A DNA stretch of 38,424 bases from Paraphysomonas bandaiensis (Eukaryota; Chrysophyceae), in NCBI GenBank assembly GCA_965644295.1, contig CBFFRP010000526.1:1-38424 (forward strand), given 5' to 3'. How positions within the stretch are numbered: the stretch's first letter is position 1; the number at the start of each line of letters is the position of its first letter. The notes below the pieces were generated by a model. The model worked only from the letters and a program-made list of their open reading frames with translations. It had not been told where the DNA came from and ran no database searches. Made by a program: the position numbers and the translations under genes. Below are positions 1 to 12,800 of this stretch, in pieces.

Positions 1-1157
1 AGTTTTGCTGTTTGTGAGCAATTAAAAGCTGTAGTTTCCAAGATATTAGAATTATATCCGTTACTCAAAGAATACAGTAGTAGCTAGCTGTAGTATGAGA
101 ACCAATAATATGATAGCCATTGTAGTGATAAAACTGAAATATACTGACTGTACAAGATAGTGACGATGTAAGATCGTACTAGAAATGGATTAGTGTAGTA
201 GAGATAGAAAGAGTTGGTGAACGTCAATGAATGAAGTATGGTATCTCTTATAATTATATAATATTCCATATAAGTGTTAACAAAGGTCTTATTACTAAAA
301 ATGTCTATTTCTAACATGGTAGCAGACAGTAGTTCCAAGGTGGAAACTTCTTCTAATTGATCAGTTCGGTGTAGTGAATTGGTCAAGGTCTGAAAGTGTG
401 GTTGATGAGGAAGAACGGGAACCATCTGGGTCTAGAGGACCGTCCATTAAGACCCAGCAAATAATGCGCCAGTGACAGTCGAAATAAGATACCCCTTTAA
501 GGAGGAGTCTGGACACACACGCGGCTGGAGAGGAGATTGTCACGTGCATCAGTTCGATATTTGGCGCTGTTCTACCAGTCGCTGCATGACTACTTGTCGA
601 GCGTGGATCGGTGCTTCCGGGGAAAAGGATGTGCTCCTGGGTCATCCTGATCAAGAGCGGTTAGCAGAGGTGGGAACGCATCTCTAGGTACAAGTTGTTC
701 GGTTTCGAGAAATCAATATGGGTTAGTTGAATTGAATAGAGAAGTTTGCAGGATTCAAGAATTCTACAGGGGGAACTCGTCGTGCGCAGCAATCGATCGA
801 CTAAACGGCATCTGTCAAGAAAAATGTCCGAGTTGGGGGAACCACCCACTGACATCGCTAAAAAAACGAAGTTACGGACTGCCCGGCAGAACGCAAGTAC
901 GCTTGGGCGAGTGTACACCAATCTCTACCTACTGGGTGACATAACCTTTATTGATATGATCACCATGTATGCAGGAGATACGAGTCGAGGCAAGAAGGCG
1001 CACTGGCTGTCCCGAAAGAAGGCACCGACTGAAAGCTAAACATGAATTCCACTGCTGATGAAAATGAGTGTGCAGCTATCCCAAATGTAGCGAAACGGGG
1101 TCCTCCTGAGGAAATCGTGCTGGAAGAAGAAGAGAGACCTTAGAATCGCGAAATTAA

Positions 1158-1307
1158 GAAGGCGGGGAAAGAGTCGTGGCGCTAGGAATCGATCTGAGGA
1201 GTCCTGCAGAACAACAACGAGAAGAAAAAAATCCAGATGGCTGCTATGTATGTGGAGACACCAGACATCGTGCGTATAAGTGCAATTTCTATTGCTCAAG
1301 TACGTAG
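1158..1307 (+). pseudogene. Gag-type CCHC zinc-knuckle fragment
   Basis: The frame from 1158 to the TAG at 1305-1307 ends in NPDGCYVCGDTRHRAYKC. This matches the retroviral nucleocapsid knuckle C-x2-C-x4-H-x4-C exactly, with Cys codons at 1242, 1251 and 1281 and the His codon at 1266. A stop (TAA, 1155-1157) precedes the frame. The neighbouring frame just upstream encodes a very basic stretch (KLRRRGKSRGARNR), as expected before a knuckle, so a one-base slip in the A-run at 1225-1231 probably separates them. The knuckle spacing is seen directly; assignment to Gag is inference from the family. A cellular CCHC protein fragment is the alternative. Confidence 0.55.
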
Positions 1308-1485
1308 TGACTCTGCCCAAAGAACAAAAACCGGCCATTTTTGGACGAAAAGCCTGCAAAACGCACAGATTGGAATCGTTTTTTGCGGAGAGAGGAGCAG
1401 AGAAGATTCGGACTCTGTCGTTCATGATTATGTATGAAGACACGCAGTGATTCATGTGTCTCTGAAGAGGTGCTGCCTACACACT

Positions 1486-1584
1486 TCCGATGAACCCGTG
1501 TATTTAGACAGCTGTGCACTCTAATAAACTGTTCATTGTTAAGGACAGAGAACTACTTCATACGGTCAAGAAGGAGGATGGAAA
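1486..1584 (+). pseudogene. Aspartic-protease-like fragment of the retroelement
   Basis: The codons at 1486-1518 read SDEPVYLDSCA, resembling the retropepsin active-site context LDSGA with Gly replaced by Cys. Two stops follow at once (1522-1527). In the next frame the sequence continues as SNKLFIVKDRELLHTVKKEDGN, like the segment after the active site in copia-type elements. One single-base shift near 1519 therefore explains the break. The piece lies about 200 bp downstream of the knuckle, as expected for gag-protease order. The call rests on a short motif and is tentative. Confidence 0.35.
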
Positions 1585-1623
1585 TAAGAGGGCTCATGTG
1601 ATGTCATTGTTGTTGTTTTATAG

Positions 1624-4600
1624 GGGGGTCGTACAGCTCTTCACTATGCTGCCTCTGGAGGTCACAGAGATACATGTGAATATCTCATCAGCAAAGGAGC
1701 AGATGTCACTATAAGAAACAATGTAAGTATCCCCCCTATACATGCATATACAGTGATATACATACATATACAGTGCTAAGAGGGCTCATGTGATGTCATT
1801 GTTATTGTTTTATAGGATGGTTCTACAGCTCTTCACTGGGCTGCCTCTGGAGGTCACAGAGATACATGTGAATATCTCATCAGCAAAGGAGCAGATGTCA
1901 CTATAAGAAACAATGTAAGTAACCCCCCTATACATACATATACAGTGATATACATACATATACAGTGATATACAGTGATATACATGCATATACAGTGCTA
2001 AGAGGGCTCATGTGATGTCATTGTTGTTGGTTTATAGAGGGGTTCTACAGCTCTTCACTTGGCTGCTCGTAAAGGTCACAGAGATACATGTGAATATCTC
2101 ATCAGCAAAGGAGCAGATATCACTATAAGAGACACTGTAAGTAACCCCCCTATACATACATATACAGTGATATACATGCATATACAGTGATATACATACA
2201 TATACAGTGATATACATACATATACAGTGAAATACATACATATACAGTGATATACATACATATACAGTGATATACATGCATATACAGTGATATACATACA
2301 TATACAGTGATATACATACATATGCAGTGATATACATACATATACAGTGATATACATACATATACAGTGATATACATACATATACAGTGATATACATACA
2401 TATACAGTGATATACATACATATACAGTGCGAAGAGGGCTCATGTGATGTTATTGTTGTTGTTTTATAGGATGGTTGGACAGCTCTTCACAAGGCTGCCT
2501 CTGGAAGTCACAGAGATACATGTGAATATCTCATCAGCAAAGGAGCAGATGTCACTATAAGAAACAATGTAAGTAACCCCCCTATACATACATATACAGT
2601 GATATACATACATACATACATATACAGTGATATACATGCATATACAGTTCTAAGAGGGCTCATGTGATGTCATTGTTGTTGGTTTATAGAGGGGTTCTAC
2701 AGCTCTTCACTTGGCTGCTCGTAAAGGTCACAGAGATACATGTGAATATCTCATCAGGGAAGGAGCAGATGTCACTATAAGAAACGATGTAAGTAACCCC
2801 CCTATACATACATATACAGTGATATACATGCATATTCAGTGATATACATACATATACAGTGATATACATACATATACAGTGATATACATACATATACAGT
2901 GATATACATACATATACAGTGCTAAGAGGGCTCATGTGATGTTATTGTTGTTGTTTTATAGGGGGGTTCTACAGCTCTTCACTTGGCTGCCTCTGGAGGT
3001 CACAGAGATATATGTGAATATCTCATCAGGGAAGGAGCAGATGTCACTATAAGAAACGATGTAAGTAACCCCCCTATACATACATATACAGTGATATACA
3101 TGCATATACAGTGATATACATACATATACAGTGATATACATACATATACAGTGATATACATACATATACAGTGATATACATACATATACAGTGCTATGAG
3201 GGCTCATGTGATGTTATTGTTATTGTTTTATAGGATGGTTTTACAGCTCTTCACGAGGCTGCCTCTGAAGGTCACAGAGATACATGTGAATATCTCATCA
3301 GGGAAGGAGCAGATATCACTATAAGAAACGATGTAAGTAACCCCCCTATACATATACAGTGATATACATACATATACAGTGCTAGAGGGCTCATGTGATG
3401 TTATTGTTGTTGTTTTATAGGGGGGTCGTACAGCTCTTCACTATGCTGCCTCTGGAGGTCACAGAGATACATGTGAATATCTCATCAGCAAAGGAGCAGA
3501 TATCACTATAAGAAACAATGTAAGTAACCCCCCTATACATGCATATACAGTGATATACATACATATACAGTGCTAAGAGGGCTCATGTGATGTCATTGTT
3601 ATTGTTTTATAGGATGGTTCTACAGCTCTTCACTGGGCTGCCTCTGGAGGTCACAGAGATACATGTGAATATCTCATCAGCAAAGGAGCAGATGTCACTA
3701 TAAGAAACAATGTAAGTAACCCCCCTATACATACATATACAGTGATATACATACATATACAGTGATATACATACATATACAGTGATATACATGCATATAC
3801 AGTGCTAAGAGGGCTCATGTGATGTCATTGTTATTGGTTTATAGAGGGGTTCTACAGCTCTTCACTTGGCTGCTCGTAAAGGTCACAGAGATACATGTGA
3901 ATATCTCATCAGCAAAGGAGCAGATATCACTATAGGAGGCAGAGTAAGTAACCCCCCTATACATACATATACTGTGATATACATGCATATACAGTGATAT
4001 ACATACATATACAGTGATATACATACATATACAGTGATATACATACATATACAGTGATATACATACATATACAGTGATATACATGCATATACAGTGATAT
4101 ACATACATATACAGTGATATACATACATATACAGTGATATACATACATATACAGTGATATACATACATATACAGTGATATACATACATAATCAGTGATAT
4201 ACATACATATACAGTGCTAAGAGGGCTCATGTGATGTTATTGTTGTTGTTTTATAGGATGGTTGGACAGCTCTTCACAAGGCTGCCTCTGGAGGTCACAG
4301 AGATACATGTGAATATCTCATCAGCAAAGGAGCAGATGTCACTATAAGAAACAATGTAAGTAACCCCCCTATACATACATATACAGTGATATACATGCAT
4401 ATACAGTTCTAAGAGGGCTCATGTGATGTCATTGTTGTTGGTTTATAGAGGGGTTCTACAGCTCTTCACTTGGCTGCTCGTAAAGGTCACAGAGATACAT
4501 GTGAATATCTCATCAGCAAAGGAGCAGATATCACTATAAGAGACACTGTAAGTAACCCCCCTATACATACATATACAGTGATATACATGCATATACAGTG

Positions 4601-7600
4601 ATATACATACATATACAGTGATATACATACATATACAGTGATATACATACATATACAGTTATATACATACATATACAGTGATATACATGCATATACAGTG
4701 ATATACATACATATACAGTGATATACATACATATACAGTGATATACATACATATACAGTGATATACATACATATACAGTGATATACATACATATACAGTG
4801 ATATACATACATATACAGTGCTAAGAGGGCTCATGTGATGTTATTGTTGTTGTTTTATAGGATGGTTGGACAGCTCTTCACAAGGCTGCCTCTGGAGGTC
4901 ACAGAGATACATGTGAATATCTCATCAGCAAAGGAGCAGATGTCACTATAAGAAACAATGTAAGTAACCCCCCTATACATACATATACAGTGATGTACAT
5001 ACATACATACATATACAGTGATATACATGCATATACAGTGCTAAGAGGGCTCATGTGATGTCATTGTTGTTGGTTTATAGAGGGGTTCTACAGCTCTTCA
5101 CTTGGCTGCCTCTGGAGGTCACAGAGATACATGTGAATATCTCATAAGGGAAGGAGCAGATATCACTATAGGAGGCAGAGTAAGTAACCCCCCTATACAT
5201 GCATATACAGTGATATACATGCATATATACATGCATATACATACATATACAGTGTTATACATACATACACAGTGATGTACATACATATACAGTGATATAC
5301 ATACATATACAGTGATATACATACATATACAGTGATATACATACATATACAGTGATATACATACATATACAGTGCTAAGAGGGCTCATGTGATGTCATTG
5401 TTATTGTTTTATAGGATGGTTGGACAGCTCTTCACTATGCTGCTCGTAAAGGTCACAGAGATACATGTGAATATCTCATCAGCGAAGGAGCAGATATCAC
5501 TATAAGAGACACTGTAAGTAACCCCCCTATACATACATATACAGTGATATACATACATATACAGTGATATACATACATATACAGTGATATACATACATAT
5601 ACAGTGATATACATGCATATACAGTGATATACATACATATACAGTGATATACATACATATACAGTGCTAAGAGGGCTCATGTGATGTTATTGTTGTTGTT
5701 TTATAGGATGGTTCTACAGCTCTTCACGAGGCTGCCTCTGGAGGTCACAGAGATACATGTGAATATCTCATCAGCAAAGGAGCAGATATCACTATAGGAG
5801 GCAGAGTAAGTAACCCCCCTATACATACATATACAGTGATATACATACATATACAGTGATATACATACATATACAGTGATATACATACATATACAGTGCT
5901 AAGAGGGCTCATGTGATGTCATTGTTATTGTTTTATAGGATGGTTGGACAGCTCTTCACTATGCTGCTCGTTATGGTCACAGAGATACATGTGAATATCT
6001 CATCAGCGAAGGAGCAGATATCACTATAAGAGACACTGTAAGTAACCCCCCTATACATACATATACTGTGATATACATGCATATACAGTGATATACATAC
6101 ATATACAGTGATATACATGCATATACAGTGGTATACATACATATACAGTGATATACATACATATACAGTGATATACATACATATACAGTGCTAAGAGGGC
6201 TCATGTGATGTCATTGTTATTGTTTTATAGGATGGTTGGACAGCTCTTCACTATGCTGCTCGTTATGGTCACAGAGATACATGTGAATATCTCATCAGCG
6301 AAGGAGCAGATATCACTATAAGAGACACTGTAAGTAACCCCCCTATACATACATATACAGTGATATACATGCATATACAGTGGTATACATACATATACAG
6401 TGTTATACATACATATACAGTGCTAAGAGGGCTCATGTGATGTTATTGTTGTTGTTTTATAGGATGGTTCTACAGCTCTTCACACGGCTGCCTCTAATGG
6501 TCACAGAGATACATGTGAATATCTCATCAGCGAAGGAGCAGATATCACTATAAGAACCAATGTAAGTAACCCCCCTATACATACATATACATTTATATAC
6601 ATACATATACAGTGATATACATGCATATACAGTGATATACATGCATATACAGTGCTAGAGGGCTCATGTGATGTTATTGTTGTTGTTTTATAGGATGGTT
6701 CTACAGCTCTTCACTATGCTGCCTCTGGAGGTCACAGAGATACATGTGAATATCTCATCAGCGAAGGAGCAGATATCACTATAAGAACCAATGTAAGTAA
6801 CCCCCCTATACATACATATACAGTGATATACATACATATACAGTGCTAAGAGGGCTCATGTGATGTTATTGTTGTTGTTTTATAGGATAGTTCTACAGCT
6901 CTTCACAAGGCTGCCTCTAATGGTCACAGAGATACATGTGAATATCTCATCAGCAAAGGAGCAGATATCACTATAAGAGACACTGTAAGTAACCCCCCTA
7001 TACATACATATACAGTGATATACATGCATATACAGTGATATACATACATATACAGTGATATACATACATATACAGTGATATACATACATATACAGTGATA
7101 TACATACATATACAGTGATATACATGCATATACAGTGATATACATACATATACAGTGATATACATACATATACAGTGATATACATACATATACAGTGATA
7201 TACATACATATACAGTGATATACATGCATATACAGTGATATACATACATATACAATGATATACATACATATACAGTGATTTACATACATATACAGTGATT
7301 TACATACATATACAGTGATATACATACATACATACATATACAGTGATATACATACATATACAGTGATATACATACATATACAGTGATATACATACATATA
7401 CAGTGATATACATACATATACAGTGCTAAGAAGGCTCATGTGATGTCATTGTTGTTGTTTTATAGGATGGTTCTACAGCTCTTCGCAAGGCTGCCTCTAA
7501 TGGTCACAGAGATACATGTGAATATCTCATCAGCGAAGGAGCAGATATCACTATAGGAGACAATGTAAGTAACCCCCCTATACATGCATATACAGTGATA

Positions 7601-9549
7601 TACATACATATACAGTGATATACATACATATACAGTGATATACATGCATATACAGTGATATACATACATATACAGTGCTAAGATATTTTTTATAGGATGG
7701 TTCTACAGCTCTTCACGAGGCTGCCTCTGGAGGTCACAGAGATACATGTGAATATCTCATCAGCGAAGGAGCAGATATCACTATAAGAGACGATGTAAGT
7801 AACCCCCCTATACATACATATACAGTGATATACATACATATACAGTGATATACATACATATACAGTAATATACATACATATACAGTGATATACATGCATA
7901 TACAGTGATATACATACATATACAGTGCTAAGATATTTTTTATAGGATGGTTCTACAGCTCTTCACTATGCTGCCTCTGGAGGTCACAGAGATACATGTG
8001 AATATCTCATCAGCGAAGGAGCAGATATCACTATAAGAAACGATGTAAGTAACCCCCCTATACATACATATACAGTGATATACATACATATACAGTGCTA
8101 AGAGGGCTCATGTGATGTTATTGTTGTTGTTTTATAGGATGGTTCTACAGCTCTTCACAAGGCTGCCTCTAATGGTCACAGAGATACATGTGAATATCTC
8201 ATCAGCGAAGGAGCAGATATCACTATAAGAGACAATGTAAGTAACCCCCCTATACATACATATACAGTGATATACATACATATACAGTGATATACATACA
8301 TATACAGTGATATACATGCATATACAGTGATATACATACATATACAATGATATACATACATATACAGTGATATACATACATATACAGTGATATACATACA
8401 TATACAGTGATATACGTACATATACAGTGATATACATACATATACAGTGCTAAGAGGGCTCATGTGATGTCATTGTTATTGTTTTATAGGATGGTTGGAC
8501 AGCTCTTCACTATGCTGCTCGTAAAGGTCACAGAGATACATGTGAATATCTCATCAGCAAAGGAGCAGATATCACTATAAGAGACACTGTAAGTAACCCC
8601 CCTATACATACATATACAGTGATATACATGCATATACAGTGATATACATGCATATACAGTGATATACATACATATACAGTGATATACATGCATATACAGT
8701 GATATACATACATATACAGTGATATACATACATATACAGTGCTAAGAGGGCTCATGTGATGTTATTGTTGTTGTTTTATAGGATGGTTCTACAGCTCTTC
8801 ACTATGCTGCCTCTAATGGTCACAGAGATACATGTGAATATCTCATCAGCGAAGGAGCAGATATCACTATAGGAGACAATGTAAGTAACCCCCCTATACA
8901 TGCATCTACAGTGATATACATACATATACAGTGATATACATACATATACAGTGCTAAGATATTTTTTATAGGATGGTTCTACAGCTCTTCACGAGGCTGC
9001 CTCTGGAGGTCACAGAGATACATGTGAATATCTCATCAGCGAAGGAGCAGATATCAATATAAGAGACGATGTAAGTAACCCCTCTATACATACATATACA
9101 GTGATATACATACATATACAGTGATATACATACATATACAGTGATATACATACATATACAGTGATATACATGCATATACAGTGATATACATACATATACA
9201 GTGCTAAGATATTTTTTATAGGATGGTTCTACAGCTCTTCACGAGGCTGCCTCTGGAGGTCACAGAGATACATGTGAATATCTCATCAGCGAAGGAGCAG
9301 ATATCAATATAAGAGACGATAAAGTAACCCCTCTATACATACATATACAGTGATATACATACATCTACAGTGATATACATACATATACAGTGATATACAT
9401 GCATATACAGTGATATACATACATATACAGTGCTAAGATATTTTTTATAGGATGGTTCTACAGCTCTTCACGAGGCTGCCTCTGGAGGTCACAGAGATAC
9501 ATGTGAATATCTCATCAGCGAAGGAGCAGATATCACTATAAGAGACGAT
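1624..9549 (+). CDS. Ankyrin-repeat exon array, plus copy (30 exons, 5' truncated)
   Basis: Thirty exons, each 99 nt, phase 0 and one ankyrin repeat (framework xGxTALHxAAxxGHRDTCEY then LIxxGADxTIxxx). Exon starts: 1624, 1816, 2038, 2470, 2690, 2962, 3234, 3421, 3613, 3845, 4257, 4449, 4861, 5081, 5415, 5707, 5939, 6231, 6463, 6694, 6886, 7466, 7696, 7946, 8138, 8490, 8782, 8972, 9222, 9451; each ends 98 nt later. Every exon follows TTTATAG and, except 9222-9320, is followed by GTAAGT. No stop occurs in any exon, giving about 990 codons. No initiator exon exists: upstream intron sequence meets a retroelement remnant near 1584. No C-terminal exon exists either: the last intron runs into the inverted minus array at 9752. 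Ankyrin repeats bind proteins; the partner is unknown. This may be a gene fragment rather than an expressed gene. Confidence 0.8.
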
Positions 9550-9752
9550 GTAAGTAACCCCTCTATACATACATATACAGTGATATACATACATATACAG
9601 TGATATACATACATATACAATGATATACATACATATACAGTGATATACATACATATACAGTGATATATACATACATATACAGTACTATACATGCATATAC
9701 AGTGATATACATACATATACAGTGATATACATACATATACAGTGATATACAG
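1723..9752 (+). repeat. 20-bp minisatellite filling the introns of the plus array
   Basis: All introns between the plus-strand ankyrin exons start GTAAGTAACCCCCC and continue with tandem copies of TATACATACATATACAGTGA, with common variants TGCA for TACA and occasional 4-bp TACA insertions. They end with a unique tail after GTGCTAAG. Intron lengths are quantised. Those with the long tail are mostly 93 plus a multiple of 20 (for example 93, 133, 173, 193, 253, 313, 333). Those with the short ATATTTTTTATAG tail are 91, 131 or 151. The largest, 6985-7465, is 481 nt. The opposite strand of these tracts is stop-free in several frames, giving spurious Tyr/Ile/Cys/Met-rich frames that are not genes. 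Confidence 0.93.
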
Positions 9753-9801
9753 TATCTCTGTGACCTCCAGAGGCAGCCTTGTGAAGAGCTGTAGAACCAT
9801 C
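9740..9801. other. Inversion junction between the two ankyrin arrays
   Basis: To the left the minisatellite reads in plus orientation up to ...GATATACAG at about 9752. From 9753 the sequence is the reverse complement of an ankyrin exon, cut after the codons for DGSTALHKAASGGHRD; the exon's 5' end is at 9801, next to the reversed acceptor CTATAAAAC. Only two or three bases are shared at the join, consistent with end joining or a template switch rather than homologous exchange. Both arrays lose their 3' ends here. A chimeric assembly join is the main alternative. Confidence 0.85.
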
Positions 9802-12800
9802 CTATAAAACAACAACAATAACATCACATGAGCCCTCTTAGCACTGTATATGCATGTATATCACTGTATATGTATGTATAGGGGGGTTACTTACATTGGT
9901 TCTTATAGTGATATCTGCTCCTTCGCTGATGAGATATTCACATGTATCTCTGTGACCTCCAGAGGCAGCATAGTGAAGAGCTGTAGAACCATCCTATAAA
10001 AAATATCTTAGCACTGTATATGTATGTATATCACTGTATATGCATGTATATCACTGTATATGTATGTATATCACTGTATATGTATGTATATCACTGTATA
10101 TGTATGTATGGAGGGGTTACTTACATCGTCTCTTATAGTGATATCTGCTCCTTCGCTGATGAGATATTCACATGTATCTCTGTGACCTCCAGAGGCAGCC
10201 TCGTGAAGAGCTGTAGAACCATCCTATAAAAAATATCTTAGCACTGTATATGTATGTATATCACTGTATATGTATGTATAGGGGGGTTACTTACAGTGTC
10301 TCTTATAGTGATATCTGCTCCTTTGCTGATGAGATATTCACATGTATCTCTGTGACCTTTACGAGCAGCATAGTGAAGAGCTGTCCAACCATCCTATAAA
10401 ACAATAACAATGACATCACATGAGCCCTCTTAGCACTGTATATGTATGTATATCACTGTATATGTACGTATATCACTGTATATGTATGTATATCACTGTA
10501 TATGTATGTATATCATTGTATATGTATGTATATCACTGTATATGCATGTATATCACTGTATATGTATGTATATCACTGTATATGTATGTATATCACTGTA
10601 TATGTATGTATAGAGGGGTTACTTACATCGTCTCTTATAGTGATATCTGCTCCTTCGCTGATGAGATATTCACATGTATCTCTGTGACCTCCAGAGGCAG
10701 CCTCGTGAAGAGCTGTAGAACCATCCTATAAAAAATATCTTAGCACTGTATATGTATGTATATCACTGTATATGCATGTATATCACTGTATATGTATGTA
10801 TATCACTGTATATGTATGTATAGGGGGGTTACTTACAGTGTCTCTTATAGTGATATCTGCTCCTTTGCTGATGAGATATTCACATGTATCTCTGTGACCT
10901 TTACGAGCAGCATAGTGAAGAGCTGTCCAACCATCCTATAAAACAATAACAATGACATCACATGAGCCCTCTTAGCACTGTATATGTATGTATATCACTG
11001 TATATGTACGTATATCACTGTATATGTATGTATATCACTGTATATGTATGTATATCACTGTATATGTATGTATATCATTGTATATGTATGTATATCACTG
11101 TATATGCATGTATATCACTGTATATGTATGTATATCACTGTATATGTATGTATATCACTGTATATGTATGTATAGAGGGGTTACTTACTTTGTCTCTTAT
11201 AGTGATATCTGCTCCTTCGCTGATGAGATATTCACATGTATCTCTGTGACCATTAGAGGCAGCCTTGTGAAGAGCTGTAGAACCATCCTATAAAACAACA
11301 ACAATAACATCACATGAGCCCTCTTAGCACTGTATATGTATGTATATCACTGTATATGCATGTATATCACTGTATATGTATGTATATCACTGTATATGTA
11401 TGTAAATCACTGTATATGTATGTATATCATTGTATATGTATGTATATCACTGTATATGCATGTATATCACTGTATATGTATGTATATCACTGTATATGTA
11501 TGTATATCACTGTATATGTATGTATAGAGGGGTTACTTACATCGTCTCTTATAGTGATATCTGCTCCTTCGCTGATGAGATATTCACATGTATCTCTGTG
11601 ACCTTTACGAGCAGCATAGTGAAGAGCTGTCCAACCATCCTATAAAACAACAACAATAACATCACATGAGCCCTCTTAGCACTGTATATGTATGTATATC
11701 ACTGTATATGTATGTATAGGGGGGTTACTTACATTGGTTCTTATAGTGATATCTGCTCCTTCGCTGATGAGATATTCACATGTATCTCTGTGACCTCCAG
11801 AGGCAGCCTCGTGAAGAGCTGTAGAACCATCCTATAAAAAATATCTTAGCACTGTATATGTATGTATATCACTGTATATGCATGTATATCACTGTATATG
11901 TATGTATATAAATGTATACGTATGTATATCACTGTATATGTATGTATATCACTGTATATGTATGTATAGAGGGGTTACTTACATCGTCTCTTATAGTGAT
12001 ATCTGCTCCTTCGCTGATGAGATATTCACATGTATCTCTGTGACCATTAGAGGCAGCCTCGTGAAGATCTGTAGAACCATCCTATAAAAAATATCTTAGC
12101 ACTGTATATGTATGTATATCACTGTATATGCATGTATATCACTGTATATGTATGTATATCACTGTATATGTATGTATATCACTGTATATGTATGTATAGG
12201 GGGGTTACTTACTCTGGTTCTTATAGTGATATCTGCTCCTTTGCTTATGAGATATTCACATGTATCTCTGTGACCTCCAGAGACAGCCTTGCGAAGAGCT
12301 GTAGAACCATCCTATAAAACAACAACAACAACATCACATGAGCCCTCTTAGCACTGTATATGTATGTATAGGGGGGTTACTTACATTGGTTCTTATAGTG
12401 ATATCTGCTCCTTCGCTGATGAGATATTCACATGTATCTCTGTGACCATTAGAGGCAGCCTTGTGAAGAGCTGTAGAACCATCCTATAAAACAACAACAA
12501 TAACATCACATGAGCCCTCTTAGCACTGTATATGTATGTATACCACTGTATATGCATGTATATCACTGTATATGTATGTATAGGGGGGTTACTTACATTG
12601 TTTCCTATAGTGATATCTGCTCCTTTGCTTATGAGATATTCACATGTATCTCTGTGACCTCCAGAGGCAGCCTTGCGAAGAGCTGTAGAACCATCCTATA
12701 AAACAACAACAACAACATCACATGAGCCCTCTTAGCACTGTATATGTATGTATATCACTGTATATGTATGTATAGGGGGGTTACTTACATTGGTTCTTAT

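Larger units (their letters stand above)
300..1584 (+). mobile_element. Degenerate LTR-retrotransposon (gag/protease) remnant
   Basis: No open frame longer than about 100 codons survives here, but retroelement-like pieces occur in order on the plus strand. Near 312 a possible gag start reads MVADSSSKVETSS and breaks at a stop. At 1242-1283 there is a CCHC zinc knuckle, and at 1492-1521 a protease-like motif EPVYLDSCA. The pieces lie in different frames separated by stops, so the element is dead. It ends abruptly near 1584, where ankyrin-gene intron sequence begins. The order gag, knuckle, aspartic protease is standard for LTR elements; copia affiliation is a guess from the LDSxA context. The rest of 1-1584 holds nothing else I can recognise. 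Confidence 0.45.

Noticed and set aside
84-1039. Small open frames on both strands in the left flank
   Set aside because: None exceeds about 140 codons or has a domain except the zinc-knuckle piece; better explained as decayed retroelement.
1723-9550. CRISPR-like alternation of repeats and spacers
   Set aside because: The regular 99-bp segments are ankyrin exons with GT/AG borders and the intervening repeats are tandem minisatellite. There are no cas genes and the DNA is eukaryotic.
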